A stretch of DNA of 64,000 nt, taken from Ureibacillus sinduriensis BLB-1 = JCM 15800. Its GTDB lineage: Bacteria; Bacillota; Bacilli; Bacillales_A; Planococcaceae. Positions 27,224-35,555 of this stretch are shown here, one piece after another; within the stretch, counting starts at the first letter, position 1, and each line of letters opens with the position of its first letter. The DNA lies in NCBI RefSeq assembly GCF_000772955.1, contig NZ_JPVO01000055.1, positions 124,001 through 188,000 of the forward strand, in the 5' to 3' direction. Position numbers and translations under genes: made by a program. The notes under the pieces are model-generated. The model had not been told where the DNA came from and searched no databases. It saw only the letters and a list, made by a program, of their open reading frames with translations.

Positions 27224-27295
27224 GTCCTATATATAAAATGATGGTATGATATCAACCATATGAAAAGAAAGTGGAGGAAAGGAGGAGTAAAAATT

Positions 27296-28138
27296 ATGGA
27301 TAAAGTAATCGATATCGAAGAACGGATTCCAACTCTCAGAGAAAAAAGAAGAAAAAGAACAAACTTTAAATTTATTTTTTTGATTGTAATATTCTTGGCA
27401 ACATTATTTTTACTCCTTTACTTTCAATCTCCATATAGCGAAATCAAAAATGTTGAAGTGGTTGGTGCCGAGTTGGTAGACGCGGATTATTATAGAGAAC
27501 AATCCACTTTACAACCGGGAGATTCGATGTGGGGATTTAAAGTAACTGATGTTTCGGACAAAATAAGCAGGGAACACTGGGTAAAGGATGTTTCGGTAAA
27601 AAGAAAATGGTTGACAACCGTGCAAATCGAAGTCGAAGAATGGGAAAAGGTTGCATACATATCACTTGAAAATGAGCTTTATCCTATGTTGGAAAATGGA
27701 GATATATTCAAAGAAGCCAGCAGCTTGGCGCCTATTGATGCTCCGTTATTTTTGGAATTTGAGGATGAAAAATTGAGGAAAAGGGTATTGGAGGAACTTG
27801 CAAAGTTGGATTCGACGGTCCTATCGTTAATTTCTCAAATAAATTCCACACCCAGCAGTGCAGACCCTTATGCACTTACCCTTTTTATGAATGACGGGTA
27901 TGAAGTCCGAGCAGAGGTTACTACTTTAGCCGAAAAGTTGAATTATTACCCTTCCATTGTTGCTCAAATCGAGAGCGCCGGTTCTACTGAAAAGGGGATA
28001 ATTGATATCGAGGTAGGTTCGTATTATAAATCCTATCAAGATGAGTATGTGGAACTTGACTTAAATACGGATGTGTTAGATGGAGCGGTGAGTGAAGAAC
28101 AGGAAGTGATGGATGATGAAGAAACCACTTCAGACTAA
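27296..28138 (+). CDS. divIB: Cell division protein DivIB (FtsQ family)
   Basis: Bitopic divisome protein. Basic cytoplasmic head (LREKRRKRTNFK), one helix (~residues 24-42), then the POTRA domain (IKNVEVVGAELVDADYYREQ...) followed by the beta domain (HWVKDVSVKRKWLTTVQIEVEEWEKVAYI) and an acidic C-terminal tail. ATG 27296 is preceded by GGAGG (27281-27285); the frame extends upstream to 27260, but the ribosome site decides. 280 residues (B. subtilis 263). It overlaps ylxW by 26 bases. In B. subtilis murG and murB stand between spoVE and divIB; both are absent here. Confidence 0.9.
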   Translation: MDKVIDIEERIPTLREKRRKRTNFKFIFLIVIFLATLFLLLYFQSPYSEIKNVEVVGAELVDADYYREQSTLQPGDSMWGFKVTDVSDKISREHWVKDVSVKRKWLTTVQIEVEEWEKVAYISLENELYPMLENGDIFKEASSLAPIDAPLFLEFEDEKLRKRVLEELAKLDSTVLSLISQINSTPSSADPYALTLFMNDGYEVRAEVTTLAEKLNYYPSIVAQIESAGSTEKGIIDIEVGSYYKSYQDEYVELDLNTDVLDGAVSEEQEVMDDEETTSD

Positions 28139-28835
28139 AAAAAACAGCAAATTTACAAGAAAGCAGCTCATCATACTAATTGTATGCATCACAACAGGAT
28201 TTATTATCGGTTACTCCTATAAATTAACAAAAAATCATGAAAACCGAAATAACTCCTATGTAGAACAAGAAGAATCATACCGTGAAGACTTAATTCACCA
28301 GCAGGAAAGAAACAAAGAATTGGCGGAAGAATTGAGGGATCTGCAAGAACGGCTGAGAGATTACGAAAGGTCCTTTGCAAAGGATGAAGATAAATATGAG
28401 CATTTACTTGAGGAAGCCGAGAAGTTGCGATTGATGCTCGGTAAAATTCCTTCCCAAGGACCTGGAGTACAAGTCACTCTGAACGACAATGAATATGATC
28501 CCAATTCAACAAACCCAAATGAATATATCGTGCATGAAAGCCATGTCTTTTCTGTAATCAATGAGTTGAAGATATCTGGAGCCGAAAGTATCTCGATTAA
28601 TGGGCAAAGGTTAAAATCGAATTCATATATCAGATGTAATGGCCCGGTAATAACAATTGATGGGAAGCATTATCCTGCTCCGTTTGTCATTGAAGCAGTC
28701 GGGGATTCGAAAACACTTATATCTTCTTTAAAAATTGTCGGAGGAGTATTTGACCAATTACTAAGTGATAATATTGTGGTAACGATTGAGGAGAAAAATC
28801 TTATACAAATGGATTCAATAAGTGATGAAGCATAA
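28113..28835 (+). CDS. ylxW: DUF881 family protein YlxW
   Basis: 240 residues. Membrane helix ~17-35 (QLIILIVCITTGFIIGY), an extracytoplasmic coiled coil (~50-110, EQEESYREDLIHQQERNKELAEELRDLQERL), then the DUF881 domain (GPGVQVTLND, NELKISGAESISINGQRL, FVIEAVGDSKTL). Second position after divIB in Bacillales; function unproven, probably linked to division or envelope assembly. Starts within the 3' end of divIB (ATG 28113 or 28116). Confidence 0.85.
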   Translation: MMKKPLQTKKNSKFTRKQLIILIVCITTGFIIGYSYKLTKNHENRNNSYVEQEESYREDLIHQQERNKELAEELRDLQERLRDYERSFAKDEDKYEHLLEEAEKLRLMLGKIPSQGPGVQVTLNDNEYDPNSTNPNEYIVHESHVFSVINELKISGAESISINGQRLKSNSYIRCNGPVITIDGKHYPAPFVIEAVGDSKTLISSLKIVGGVFDQLLSDNIVVTIEEKNLIQMDSISDEA

Positions 28836-28877
28836 CTTTATCCGAGGACAAGCCCAGAGCGTTTAGGAGGGGAACCG

Positions 28878-29597
28878 ATGAAGAAAAGAATAGTTACCCA
28901 AATGACGGTTATCTCATTTATTGTAGGTCTTATGATTGCTGTTCAATATAATACAGTTCAAAATCCTACAACAAGGGACACAAGGGATATTTGGGCAATC
29001 AGGCAGGAACTATCCGAAGAAAAGGAAAATCACTCAAAGTTGTTATCGGAAATAGCCACTTATAATGAATTTATCGAACAGTATAAGGACGATGATACTC
29101 AAAGTCAGGCTGCATTGTTAAATAAAACGGTCGATGATCTTAAACGTGAAATTGGACTATTGCCTGTCAATGGGCCTGGATTGGTGCTTGATATTAGCCC
29201 AGCCATGGAATTAGTGCAATTTGGTTATGAGATTGAACCCATTGCACCTGATTTATTAATTCGATTAGTAAATGAAATCTACCGCTATAATGGCCTTTAT
29301 ATCGAAATTGCGGGGCAACGCCTTACACATCGATCGGCTATTCGGGATATCAATGGTGCAACAACGGTCAATGGTGTTGCCATTGATGAGACGGATATTA
29401 ACATTAAAATTATAACCGAAACCTTCGAAAAAGCTGAAAAGCTATATGGTTACTTATATGCTTCAACTTTTAGGGATGATTTTTACTTGGATAATCTAAA
29501 CTTGCGTATAAATGGAGCGCAAAAAAATATTAAAATTGCAGAAGTTGACGGACCATTATCAACAGATTACTTAGTTGAAAACAACGAAGGGGACTAA
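28878..29597 (+). CDS. ylxX: DUF881 family protein YlxX
   Basis: 239-residue paralogue of the preceding gene: N-terminal hydrophobic segment (~8-24), short helical region, then DUF881 (LLPVNGPGLVLDISPAM, YNGLYIEIAGQRLTHRSAIRDINGATTVNG). Strong GGAGGGG ribosome site before ATG 28878. The two neighbouring copies reflect an old tandem duplication shared with B. subtilis ylxW-ylxX. Confidence 0.85.
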   Translation: MKKRIVTQMTVISFIVGLMIAVQYNTVQNPTTRDTRDIWAIRQELSEEKENHSKLLSEIATYNEFIEQYKDDDTQSQAALLNKTVDDLKREIGLLPVNGPGLVLDISPAMELVQFGYEIEPIAPDLLIRLVNEIYRYNGLYIEIAGQRLTHRSAIRDINGATTVNGVAIDETDINIKIITETFEKAEKLYGYLYASTFRDDFYLDNLNLRINGAQKNIKIAEVDGPLSTDYLVENNEGD

Positions 29598-29599
29598 CT

Positions 29600-29968
29600 A
29601 TGTGGTTACCATTATTAGGACTAATATTAGGCTTAAGTTTAGGAGTATTAACCGATATACAAATCCCTGCTATTTATGAAAATTATTTATCAATAGCAGT
29701 ATTGGCGGCTTTGGATACTTTATTTGGAGGAATACGTGCAAATCTGCAACAAGTATATGACGATAAAGTATTTGTATCCGGTTTTTTCTTTAATATAGCA
29801 CTTGCTGCAGGACTGGCATTTTTGGGCGTCCATCTGGGTGTTGACCTCTATTTGGCTGCCATATTTGCCTTTGGTGTCCGATTGTTCCAAAATATTGCAG
29901 TCATTCGACGAATTTTGATATCAAAATGGGAAGAGAGACATATAAAAAAGGATGAAAATACAGTATAA
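29600..29968 (+). CDS. sbp: Small basic membrane protein Sbp (DUF1290)
   Basis: 122 residues, three to four hydrophobic segments (LPLLGLILGLSLGVLTDI; YLSIAVLAALDTLFGGI; FNIALAAGLAFLGVHLGVDL) and a conserved FGVRLFQNIAVIRR ending. Matches B. subtilis Sbp, located just before ftsA. Starts two bases after the ylxX stop. Function unknown. Confidence 0.9.
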   Translation: MWLPLLGLILGLSLGVLTDIQIPAIYENYLSIAVLAALDTLFGGIRANLQQVYDDKVFVSGFFFNIALAAGLAFLGVHLGVDLYLAAIFAFGVRLFQNIAVIRRILISKWEERHIKKDENTV

Positions 29969-30003
29969 TAGCTGTAAAATTAAATCTTGTATATGATTTT
30001 ATT

Positions 30004-30032
30004 TAGACATTACTTTGGAATTACAATAGAAT
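30004..30032 (+). promoter_or_regulatory. Sigma-A promoter of ftsA-ftsZ
   Basis: TAGACA (30004-30009), 17 bp, TAGAAT (30027-30032): five of six matches in each hexamer, 32 nt before ftsA. B. subtilis also has promoters at this spot. Confidence 0.75.
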
Positions 30033-30063
30033 AAAATATAGCAGGAAACGAAGGAGGTGCGGA

Positions 30064-31359
30064 ATGATGAATCACCAAGATATTTATATATCACTTGATA
30101 TTGGTTCATCTTCTATTAAAGTTTTGATAGGAGAGATTACAGATAACCAATTGCACGTAATTGGTGTTGGTAATGTAAAATCCAACGGTATACGTAAAGG
30201 CGCAATCGTTGATATAGATGCTACTGTACAATCCATTAAAAAAGCAATCGAACAAGCAGAACGCATGACAGGAATCAAAATAAACGAAGTAGTACTTGGT
30301 ATACCCGCAAATCAAACAACACTTCAACCAGTAAAAGGTGTAGTAGCTGTAAATAGTGAAAACCGTGAAATTACTGATGAAGATTTAGACAGAGTAATTG
30401 AATCCGCACAAGTGATGTCAATTCCACCAGAAAGAGAACTTGTTAATATAATCCCACGTCAATTCATAGTTGATAATCTAGATGAAATTAAAGACCCACG
30501 CGGTATGATTGGTATTCGTTTAGAAATGGATGCTACAATGATTACAACTTCCAAAACATTAGTCCATAATGTTTTGCGTTGTGTAGAACGTGCTGGATTG
30601 CAAATTAGAGAAATCTATTTACAACCGTTGGCAGCTGGATCTTTTGCTTTGACTGAAGACGAAAAAAATCAAGGAACAGCCTTTATCGATCTAGGGGGAG
30701 GTTCCACTACTGTAGCAGTATTCGAAGAAGGTTTACTCACACGGACAGGGGTGATCCCTGTTGGTGGCGAACATATAACGAAAGATTTATCGATTGTACT
30801 TAAGACACCAACTGAGCAAGCGGAAATTATAAAAAAACAGTTTGGACATGCCTTTTATGATGATGCTTCGGATGATGAAATTTTTGAAGTGCCTGTATCT
30901 GGCACCGATGCGATGGATCAGTACAGCCAAAAGTTCATTTCAGAAATTATCGGTGTCCGTCTTGAAGAATTATTCGAACTAGTTTTAGATGAATTGGCCC
31001 GTTTAGGAGTTCGTGATTTGCCTGGTGGAGTAGTCCTTACAGGTGGTGTTGCACAACTAGAGGGAATTGCACAGCTTGCTCGCCAAGTTATGCAAACACG
31101 TGTAAGAATTTATACTCCAGACTATATTGGGGTTCGTGAATCGGCATATACAACAGCTGTAGGTTTAATACGTTATGCACATTTAGAGGATGAATTCTAT
31201 GGTAGAAGTCCAGTCCAAGCGCCAGCATATGCTTCAGTCGGTGCTGGAACACCGCCTCCTAAAAAAACATCCAACACTGTGGAAAAAGATAGCAATAATA
31301 CAAACAAAACAAGCGTAATTAATAAAGCTAAGAAACTTTTCGATAAGTTCTTTGAATAA
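30064..31359 (+). CDS. ftsA: Cell division protein FtsA
   Basis: Actin-like membrane tether of the FtsZ ring. SLDIGSSSIKVLIGE (phosphate-1 loop) at the N-terminus, IDLGGGSTTVAVFEEG (phosphate-2, ~residues 203-218), and GGVVLTGGVAQLEG (adenosine motif). The extreme C-terminus INKAKKLFDKFFE is the amphipathic membrane-targeting helix. 431 residues. AAGGAGGT lies 5-6 nt before the ATG. Forms an operon with ftsZ, 33 nt downstream. Confidence 0.98.
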   Translation: MMNHQDIYISLDIGSSSIKVLIGEITDNQLHVIGVGNVKSNGIRKGAIVDIDATVQSIKKAIEQAERMTGIKINEVVLGIPANQTTLQPVKGVVAVNSENREITDEDLDRVIESAQVMSIPPERELVNIIPRQFIVDNLDEIKDPRGMIGIRLEMDATMITTSKTLVHNVLRCVERAGLQIREIYLQPLAAGSFALTEDEKNQGTAFIDLGGGSTTVAVFEEGLLTRTGVIPVGGEHITKDLSIVLKTPTEQAEIIKKQFGHAFYDDASDDEIFEVPVSGTDAMDQYSQKFISEIIGVRLEELFELVLDELARLGVRDLPGGVVLTGGVAQLEGIAQLARQVMQTRVRIYTPDYIGVRESAYTTAVGLIRYAHLEDEFYGRSPVQAPAYASVGAGTPPPKKTSNTVEKDSNNTNKTSVINKAKKLFDKFFE

Positions 31360-31392
31360 TAATTCAAGATAAGTGTGGCAGGAGGAGAAACT

Positions 31393-32544
31393 ATGTTAGA
31401 ATTTGATACGAATATAGACCAGCTGGCTAACATCAAGGTAATCGGTGTCGGCGGTGGCGGTAATAATGCAGTAAATAGAATGATAGAGCATGGTGTACAA
31501 GGCGTTGACTTTATCGCCGTAAATACCGATGCACAAGCATTAAACCTTTCAAAAGCAGAATATAGATTACAGATCGGCAACAAACTGACTAGAGGTCTTG
31601 GTGCAGGGGCAAACCCTGAAGTCGGTAAAAAAGCGGCTGAAGAAAGCCGCGAGCAGATCGAGGAAGTTTTGCGTGGCGCCGACATGGTTTTCGTTACTGC
31701 TGGCATGGGTGGGGGCACAGGTACTGGTGCAGCACCGGTAATTGCTTCAATTGCCCGTGATTTAGGAGCTTTGACTGTCGGTGTAGTGACACGACCATTC
31801 TCATTTGAAGGCCGTAAACGTCAAACGCAGGCAATCGGTGGTATTGCAGCAATGAAAGAGGCTGTAGATACTTTAATCGTCATTCCAAATGATAAATTAT
31901 TGCAAATCGTTGATAAGAGCACTCCGATGTTGGAAGCTTTCCGTGAAGCAGATAATGTGCTTCGCCAAGGGGTTCAAGGTATTTCGGACTTGATCGCAAC
32001 GCCTGGATTAATTAACCTTGACTTTGCAGACGTTAAAACAATCATGTCTGACAAAGGTTCGGCATTAATGGGAATCGGTATTGCCACTGGCGAGAACCGT
32101 GCAACGGAAGCAGCGAAAAAGGCGATCTCAAGTCCATTACTTGAAACTTCGATTGATGGGGCAAAAGGCGTTATCATGAACATCACTGGGGGCTCTAATC
32201 TAAGCTTATTTGAAGTGCAGGAAGCGGCGGATATTGTCGCATCAGCTTCAGACGAGGAAGTAAACATGATTTTTGGTTCTGTAATCAACGAGAACTTAAA
32301 TGATGAAATCATTGTTACCGTCATCGCAACAGGTTTCTCTGATGATATTCTTACTCAGCCACAACGACAACAAAGCAGTCGCCCAACAATGCGTGGAGGC
32401 CAAGCCCAGGCCCAACCTCAAGCACCTGCGCGTGAACGAGTGCAAGAGCAGCCGGTTCAACAAGAACCACAAAGACAGGTTCAACAACAGCAGGATGATG
32501 TACTGGAAATTCCAACATTCCTGCGTAACCGTCGTAATCGATAA
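31393..32544 (+). CDS. ftsZ: Cell division GTPase FtsZ
   Basis: Tubulin-like GTPase forming the Z-ring. [17 protein letters not shown] near residue 13, the tubulin signature [10 protein letters not shown] (~103-112), and the T7 loop segment [12 protein letters not shown] (~202-213). A Gln/Arg/Pro-rich linker of about 55 residues ends in the conserved C-terminal peptide [15 protein letters not shown], the docking site for FtsA and SepF. Start at ATG 31393 (GGAGGAG 6-7 nt upstream) gives 383 residues, normal; the frame is open to GTG 31375. Confidence 0.98.
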   Translation: MLEFDTNIDQLANIKVIGVGGGGNNAVNRMIEHGVQGVDFIAVNTDAQALNLSKAEYRLQIGNKLTRGLGAGANPEVGKKAAEESREQIEEVLRGADMVFVTAGMGGGTGTGAAPVIASIARDLGALTVGVVTRPFSFEGRKRQTQAIGGIAAMKEAVDTLIVIPNDKLLQIVDKSTPMLEAFREADNVLRQGVQGISDLIATPGLINLDFADVKTIMSDKGSALMGIGIATGENRATEAAKKAISSPLLETSIDGAKGVIMNITGGSNLSLFEVQEAADIVASASDEEVNMIFGSVINENLNDEIIVTVIATGFSDDILTQPQRQQSSRPTMRGGQAQAQPQAPARERVQEQPVQQEPQRQVQQQQDDVLEIPTFLRNRRNR

Positions 32545-32582
32545 GCGGCATCGTAAGATAAGATTCGACAGATGGTTCTAGA

Positions 32583-32624
32583 GTGTAGACAAAGTCGAGC
32601 TTCGACTTTGTCTACACGTTTTTT
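32583..32624 (+). terminator. Strong terminator after ftsZ
   Basis: Perfect 16-bp stem, GTGTAGACAAAGTCGA (32583-32598) with its complement (32602-32617), 3-nt loop, then GTTTTTTTT. Confidence 0.95.
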
Positions 32625-32658
32625 TTAGGTTATTTCCAATAATGAAAAATTACACAGA

Positions 32659-32817
32659 CTATCTTGAAAACGCTTGGCAGACAAGATAGGCAGTCGAGTG
32701 AAGAATTGAATAGAACAAAACGTTCATGAGGGGACGAACGAGACAACCAGCTCAGCTCAGGATGAAAGCGTTTATCAACAGTCTGAAGCCATCTCACTAA
32801 GTTGAGATGGTTTTTTT
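32659..32817 (+). ncRNA. Candidate structured RNA with intrinsic terminator
   Basis: No ORF fits, but the segment is dense in complementarity: hairpin CTATCTTG (32659-32666)/CAAGATAG (32682-32689); its loop carries AAACGCTT (32668-32675), exactly complementary to AAGCGTTT at 32766-32773, which could form a pseudoknot or long-range stem; a further hairpin CGTTC (32721-32725)/GAACG (32736-32740); and a terminator CCATCTCA (32789-32796)/TGAGATGG (32803-32810) with TTTTTTT. I could not match it to any riboswitch or small RNA I know. It could be a standalone small RNA or a leader remnant. Confidence 0.45.
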
Positions 32818-32904
32818 GCATCCTTTGCATCCAGTAAATTCAAGCCTTCATATCAGCAGCGAAATTCATTGACGGTCCTATACAACAAAACTGATCAAAT
32901 CGTA

Positions 32905-32989
32905 GCGGCCCACTAGGAGCTTTTGGTTTACATGAGGAGCCATGCTTCGTGCACCTCTTGCACAATTAGCATCGTGTTGGCCCTTTTTT
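32905..32989 (+). ncRNA. Second terminator-ended hairpin RNA candidate
   Basis: GGCCCAC (32907-32913) can pair with GTGTTGGCC (32974-32982, two-base bulge), enclosing a hairpin GTGCA (32949-32953)/TGCAC (32959-32963); a T-run CCCTTTTTTG closes it. Follows the previous candidate by about 90 nt. No ORF or known family. Confidence 0.35.
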
Positions 32990-33096
32990 GCTAAAGAAAG
33001 AATATTATATTGAATGACTATAAGCGACAACTGACTCGGAACGGTTCACCATATTTTTACCTCGTAATATACTTCCTTTAAAGAATTTCTACATAT

Positions 33097-33135
33097 TGTG
33101 TCAAAAAACTTCACTTTTTAATACATATTGTCAAA
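33097..33135 (+). promoter_or_regulatory. Candidate Spo0A boxes upstream of spoIIGA
   Basis: TGTGTCAAA (33097-33105) and ATTGTCAAA (33127-33135) each match 8 of 9 positions of TTTGTCRAA, within a longer repeated context (ACATATTGT...CAAAAA) spaced 30 bp. In B. subtilis the spoIIG operon is activated by Spo0A-P from boxes at comparable distances. Confidence 0.6.
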
Positions 33136-33161
33136 AAGAAAATTCATATTTGTACGACGGT

Positions 33162-33197
33162 TTGACATTTTCTGAAAGCCTGCGGTGTTACTCTATT
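33162..33197 (+). promoter_or_regulatory. Candidate spoIIG promoter with long spacer
   Basis: A perfect TTGACA (33162-33167) has no acceptable -10 at 17 bp; the nearest (TCTATT) is at 24 bp. The B. subtilis spoIIG promoter is known for an over-long 22-bp spacer and Spo0A dependence, and this layout echoes it. Confidence 0.5.
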
Positions 33198-33214
33198 AAC
33201 AGGAGGACGCTGAA

Positions 33215-34039
33215 ATGATTGGAGAATTACTCGTACTATACAATACGTTATTCAACTATTTTTTATTAAAGTTCACGCAAGAAATAACGGGATTGTATGT
33301 AAAAAGGAGTAGGTTGTTACTTAGTGCGTTTTGCAGTGGACTGATTGCAAGCATTTTCTACCAGACATTGATTGGGGCCTTACTAAGTTTTATCGTACTC
33401 ATTGGACTAGCATTTTCCTTTAGACTCCAGGCGTTGTTAAAGCAAGGCACTGTACTTTTTATAACTACCTTTTTTTTGGGTGGCGTATTAACAAGCTTAC
33501 TGCCCTTTTTATTAAATCAATCAGAAGTTACTTTTTTTATTTTATGTACAGCCATCGCCTTTTTAGGACTAACAGCGATCCATTCAAAATGGAGAGCGAT
33601 GACGCTATCCAAAATTCAACATTCATTTGTCGTAGATTGTGACCTCGAATTATTTAAAAAAACATATAGTTTGAAAGGGTTTATCGATACAGGGAATGAA
33701 TGCACCGAACCTATGAGCGGGAAACCGGTTCATTTTCTATCATATTCGGCAGTATCGACATACTTACCGGAAGATTTCCATAAAGCTTTGCTGGAATGGG
33801 ATGAGAAAAATCCTTATCAACTAAAGATGTTTCCTGCTTACGTTTATCCAAAGGTGAGGGTGTTGACGCTATCGACAGTGCAGCAAGAACGGTCCACAGT
33901 CCTTGCTTTCCGATTTGACAAGCTAAAACTGACCGGTACAACTACGAAAGAAATGTTTGAACAGTATATTGTTTTCACTAAACAAGATGCGAGATACCCA
34001 CAAGACGCACAAATGATTCTTCACGTTTTAGCACTATAA
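33215..34039 (+). CDS. spoIIGA: Sigma-E processing peptidase SpoIIGA
   Basis: Membrane-embedded aspartic protease that removes the pro-sequence of pro-sigma-E. N-terminal half with about five hydrophobic segments (residues 5-125); C-terminal half is the protease domain with the active-site motif FIDTGNECTEPMSGKPVHF (Asp158). 274 residues, a little shorter than B. subtilis (309). AGGAGG lies 8-9 nt before ATG 33215. Followed by its substrate gene sigE after 237 nt, an unusually wide gap since in B. subtilis the two are close. Confidence 0.94.
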   Translation: MIGELLVLYNTLFNYFLLKFTQEITGLYVKRSRLLLSAFCSGLIASIFYQTLIGALLSFIVLIGLAFSFRLQALLKQGTVLFITTFFLGGVLTSLLPFLLNQSEVTFFILCTAIAFLGLTAIHSKWRAMTLSKIQHSFVVDCDLELFKKTYSLKGFIDTGNECTEPMSGKPVHFLSYSAVSTYLPEDFHKALLEWDEKNPYQLKMFPAYVYPKVRVLTLSTVQQERSTVLAFRFDKLKLTGTTTKEMFEQYIVFTKQDARYPQDAQMILHVLAL

Positions 34040-34193
34040 ATTACTATGCTTTCATTTGTCTAATTAGTAGTGCAATGTCTAAATCGCCAAAAAACGCGTA
34101 ACCAAATTTTGGACAAGGTATATAGGGTACTAAATCTCCTTCCTAAGTGTTTAGTAAAGTGAAGAAGTGTAGGAGAGATAAGACCGCGTGCGC

Positions 34194-34234
34194 TATTCAG
34201 CTACCTATCACTGGCGGAGATATATCCGATAGTG
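34194..34234 (+). other. Hairpin in the spoIIGA-sigE spacer
   Basis: CACT-GG-CGGA (around 34209-34218) can pair with TCCG-AT-AGTG, loop GATATA; CTATC/GATAG is an alternative outer pairing. Not followed by a T-run, so it is not an obvious terminator; it may affect sigE mRNA. Confidence 0.3.
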
Positions 34235-34276
34235 AGGGACCACTTAATCAAATTTACGCATAAAGGGGGAAAATGA

Positions 34277-34984
34277 TTGTTTAATAAAATAATTGACCTA
34301 TTTAGAAAAATTTGGAGTAAGTTTCGTCTTAAAGGAACGTACTATATAGGAGGGCACGATTCATTGCCAGTACCATTAACTAGAGAAGAAGAGATGACAG
34401 TTATTGAAGCCTTTATGAATGGTGATTTAAGAGCGAGAGATACCCTGATCGAGAGAAATCTCCGTCTTGTTGTCTATATTGCAAGACGTTTTGATAACAC
34501 AGGCACGCCAATAGAAGATTTAATAAGTATTGGTTCCATTGGGTTAATAAAAGCAATTGAAACATTTAATACTGAAAAAAACATAAAATTAGCAACATAT
34601 GCTTCAAGATGTATTGAAAATGAAATTTTGATGCACTTGCGAAAGACAAGCCGCATGAAGGGAGAGGTTTCACTAGACGAGCCTTTAAATTCAGACCCGG
34701 ATGGAAATGAATTGCTACTCTCGGATATTCTCGGAACAGAAGAACAAATCATCATGAATGATGTCGAGAAGAAGATTGAACGTCAGCACATGTTCCAAGC
34801 AATCAACGGATTGAGTGAACGTGAACGCTATATTATGGAATGCCGGTTTGGCTTAAATGGCAAACAGGAAATGACACAAAAAGAAGTGGCAGATCATTTA
34901 GGAATCTCCCAATCCTACATTTCACGTTTAGAAAAGAAAATTATTCTGGATTTACGGGAACATTTAAATCAGCCAATTTCTTAA
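34277..34984 (+). CDS. sigE: RNA polymerase sporulation sigma factor SigE (pro-sigma-E)
   Basis: Early mother-cell sigma factor. Pro-sequence: 22 residues of basic amphipathic character ([20 protein letters not shown]) before YYIGG, where the B. subtilis precursor is cut between two tyrosines; the B. subtilis pro-region is 27 residues. Region 2: [38 protein letters not shown], and [17 protein letters not shown]; region 4: [13 protein letters not shown]. 235 residues. Starts at TTG 34277 with AAAGGGGG upstream; an overlapping ATG at 34273 leads only to ATG-ATT-GTT-TAA in another frame. Confidence 0.96.
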   Translation: MFNKIIDLFRKIWSKFRLKGTYYIGGHDSLPVPLTREEEMTVIEAFMNGDLRARDTLIERNLRLVVYIARRFDNTGTPIEDLISIGSIGLIKAIETFNTEKNIKLATYASRCIENEILMHLRKTSRMKGEVSLDEPLNSDPDGNELLLSDILGTEEQIIMNDVEKKIERQHMFQAINGLSERERYIMECRFGLNGKQEMTQKEVADHLGISQSYISRLEKKIILDLREHLNQPIS

Positions 34985-35011
34985 GATGAAAAATGGAAGA
35001 TGACCTTTGAG

Positions 35012-35040
35012 GCGGAGCTAAGCAGCAGCTCCGCTTTTTG
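35012..35040 (+). terminator. Terminator after sigE
   Basis: GCGGAGCT (35012-35019) / AGCTCCGC (35027-35034), 7-nt loop, TTTTTG. It separates sigE from sigG. Confidence 0.9.
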
Positions 35041-35042
35041 TT

Positions 35043-35281
35043 GTCCAGCTGCGATCGCCAGCTCCTCGAGCAACTTCGGTGCTGCAAAAAGGGCAAAAAA
35101 GCGCCCTTTTGTCAGCCCCTCCAGTTGATGTCGGAGCTGGGCGGGCGATTCTTTCGCATTTCGAGTGTCCAGCTGCGATCGCCAGCTCCTCGAGCAACTT
35201 CGGTGCTGCAAAAAGGGCAAAAAAGCGCCCTTTTGTCAGCCCCTCCAGTTGTTGTCGGAGCTGGGAAGGCGATCTGCGCTT
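35043..35281. repeat. Tandem duplication of a 124-bp hairpin-forming element
   Basis: Two near-identical units begin at 35043 and 35167 (period 124 bp); the first ~105 bases differ at only a few positions. Each unit folds back on itself: ATCGCCAGCTCC (35054-35065) against GGAGCTGG...GGCGAT (35133-35149), plus an inner AAAAGGGC/GCGCCCTTTT stem. GC is well above the neighbouring sequence. It has no convincing gene and resembles the element at 4727-4886 in style (hairpin ends, TCCTTTTGT-like core). Confidence 0.8.
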
Positions 35282-35318
35282 TTCTGATTGATTGGATGAA
35301 ATTGGACGATTTTTTTGT

Positions 35319-35347
35319 GCATATTCTTTTTTATTCCGGACAAACTT
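35319..35347 (+). promoter_or_regulatory. Candidate sigma-F promoter of sigG
   Basis: GCATA (35319-35323), 14 bp, GGACAAACTT (35338-35347): fits the sigma-F pattern GYATA / GGNNANANTW. B. subtilis spoIIIG is transcribed by sigma-F in the forespore. The predicted leader is about 200 nt. Confidence 0.6.
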
Positions 35348-35555
35348 AAAAAACAGTTCAGAGATATATGTGAAACTTTCTTCAAGATTAACTTAGGAAA
35401 GTTGAAGACCACCTATGTGGTTTTCGCAGACAGTTCACACTAGATGGACTCATTGGCTGTGCACATAGAAATTCAAGCATTTGCTGACTGTTTATTCCTT
35501 TGATTTTTACAGCAGTAAATGCGGGGAAAAAAAAGACAGTTCGGAGGAAAAGAAG

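Noticed and set aside
31197-31718. 173-residue minus-strand ORF
   Set aside because: Antisense to ftsA/ftsZ; composition is that of a codon shadow.
32659-32817. Known riboswitch or 6S/tmRNA identity for the structured region
   Set aside because: None of the conserved cores I know (T-box, PyrR, S-box, lysine, glycine, c-di-GMP, 6S bulge) is visible.
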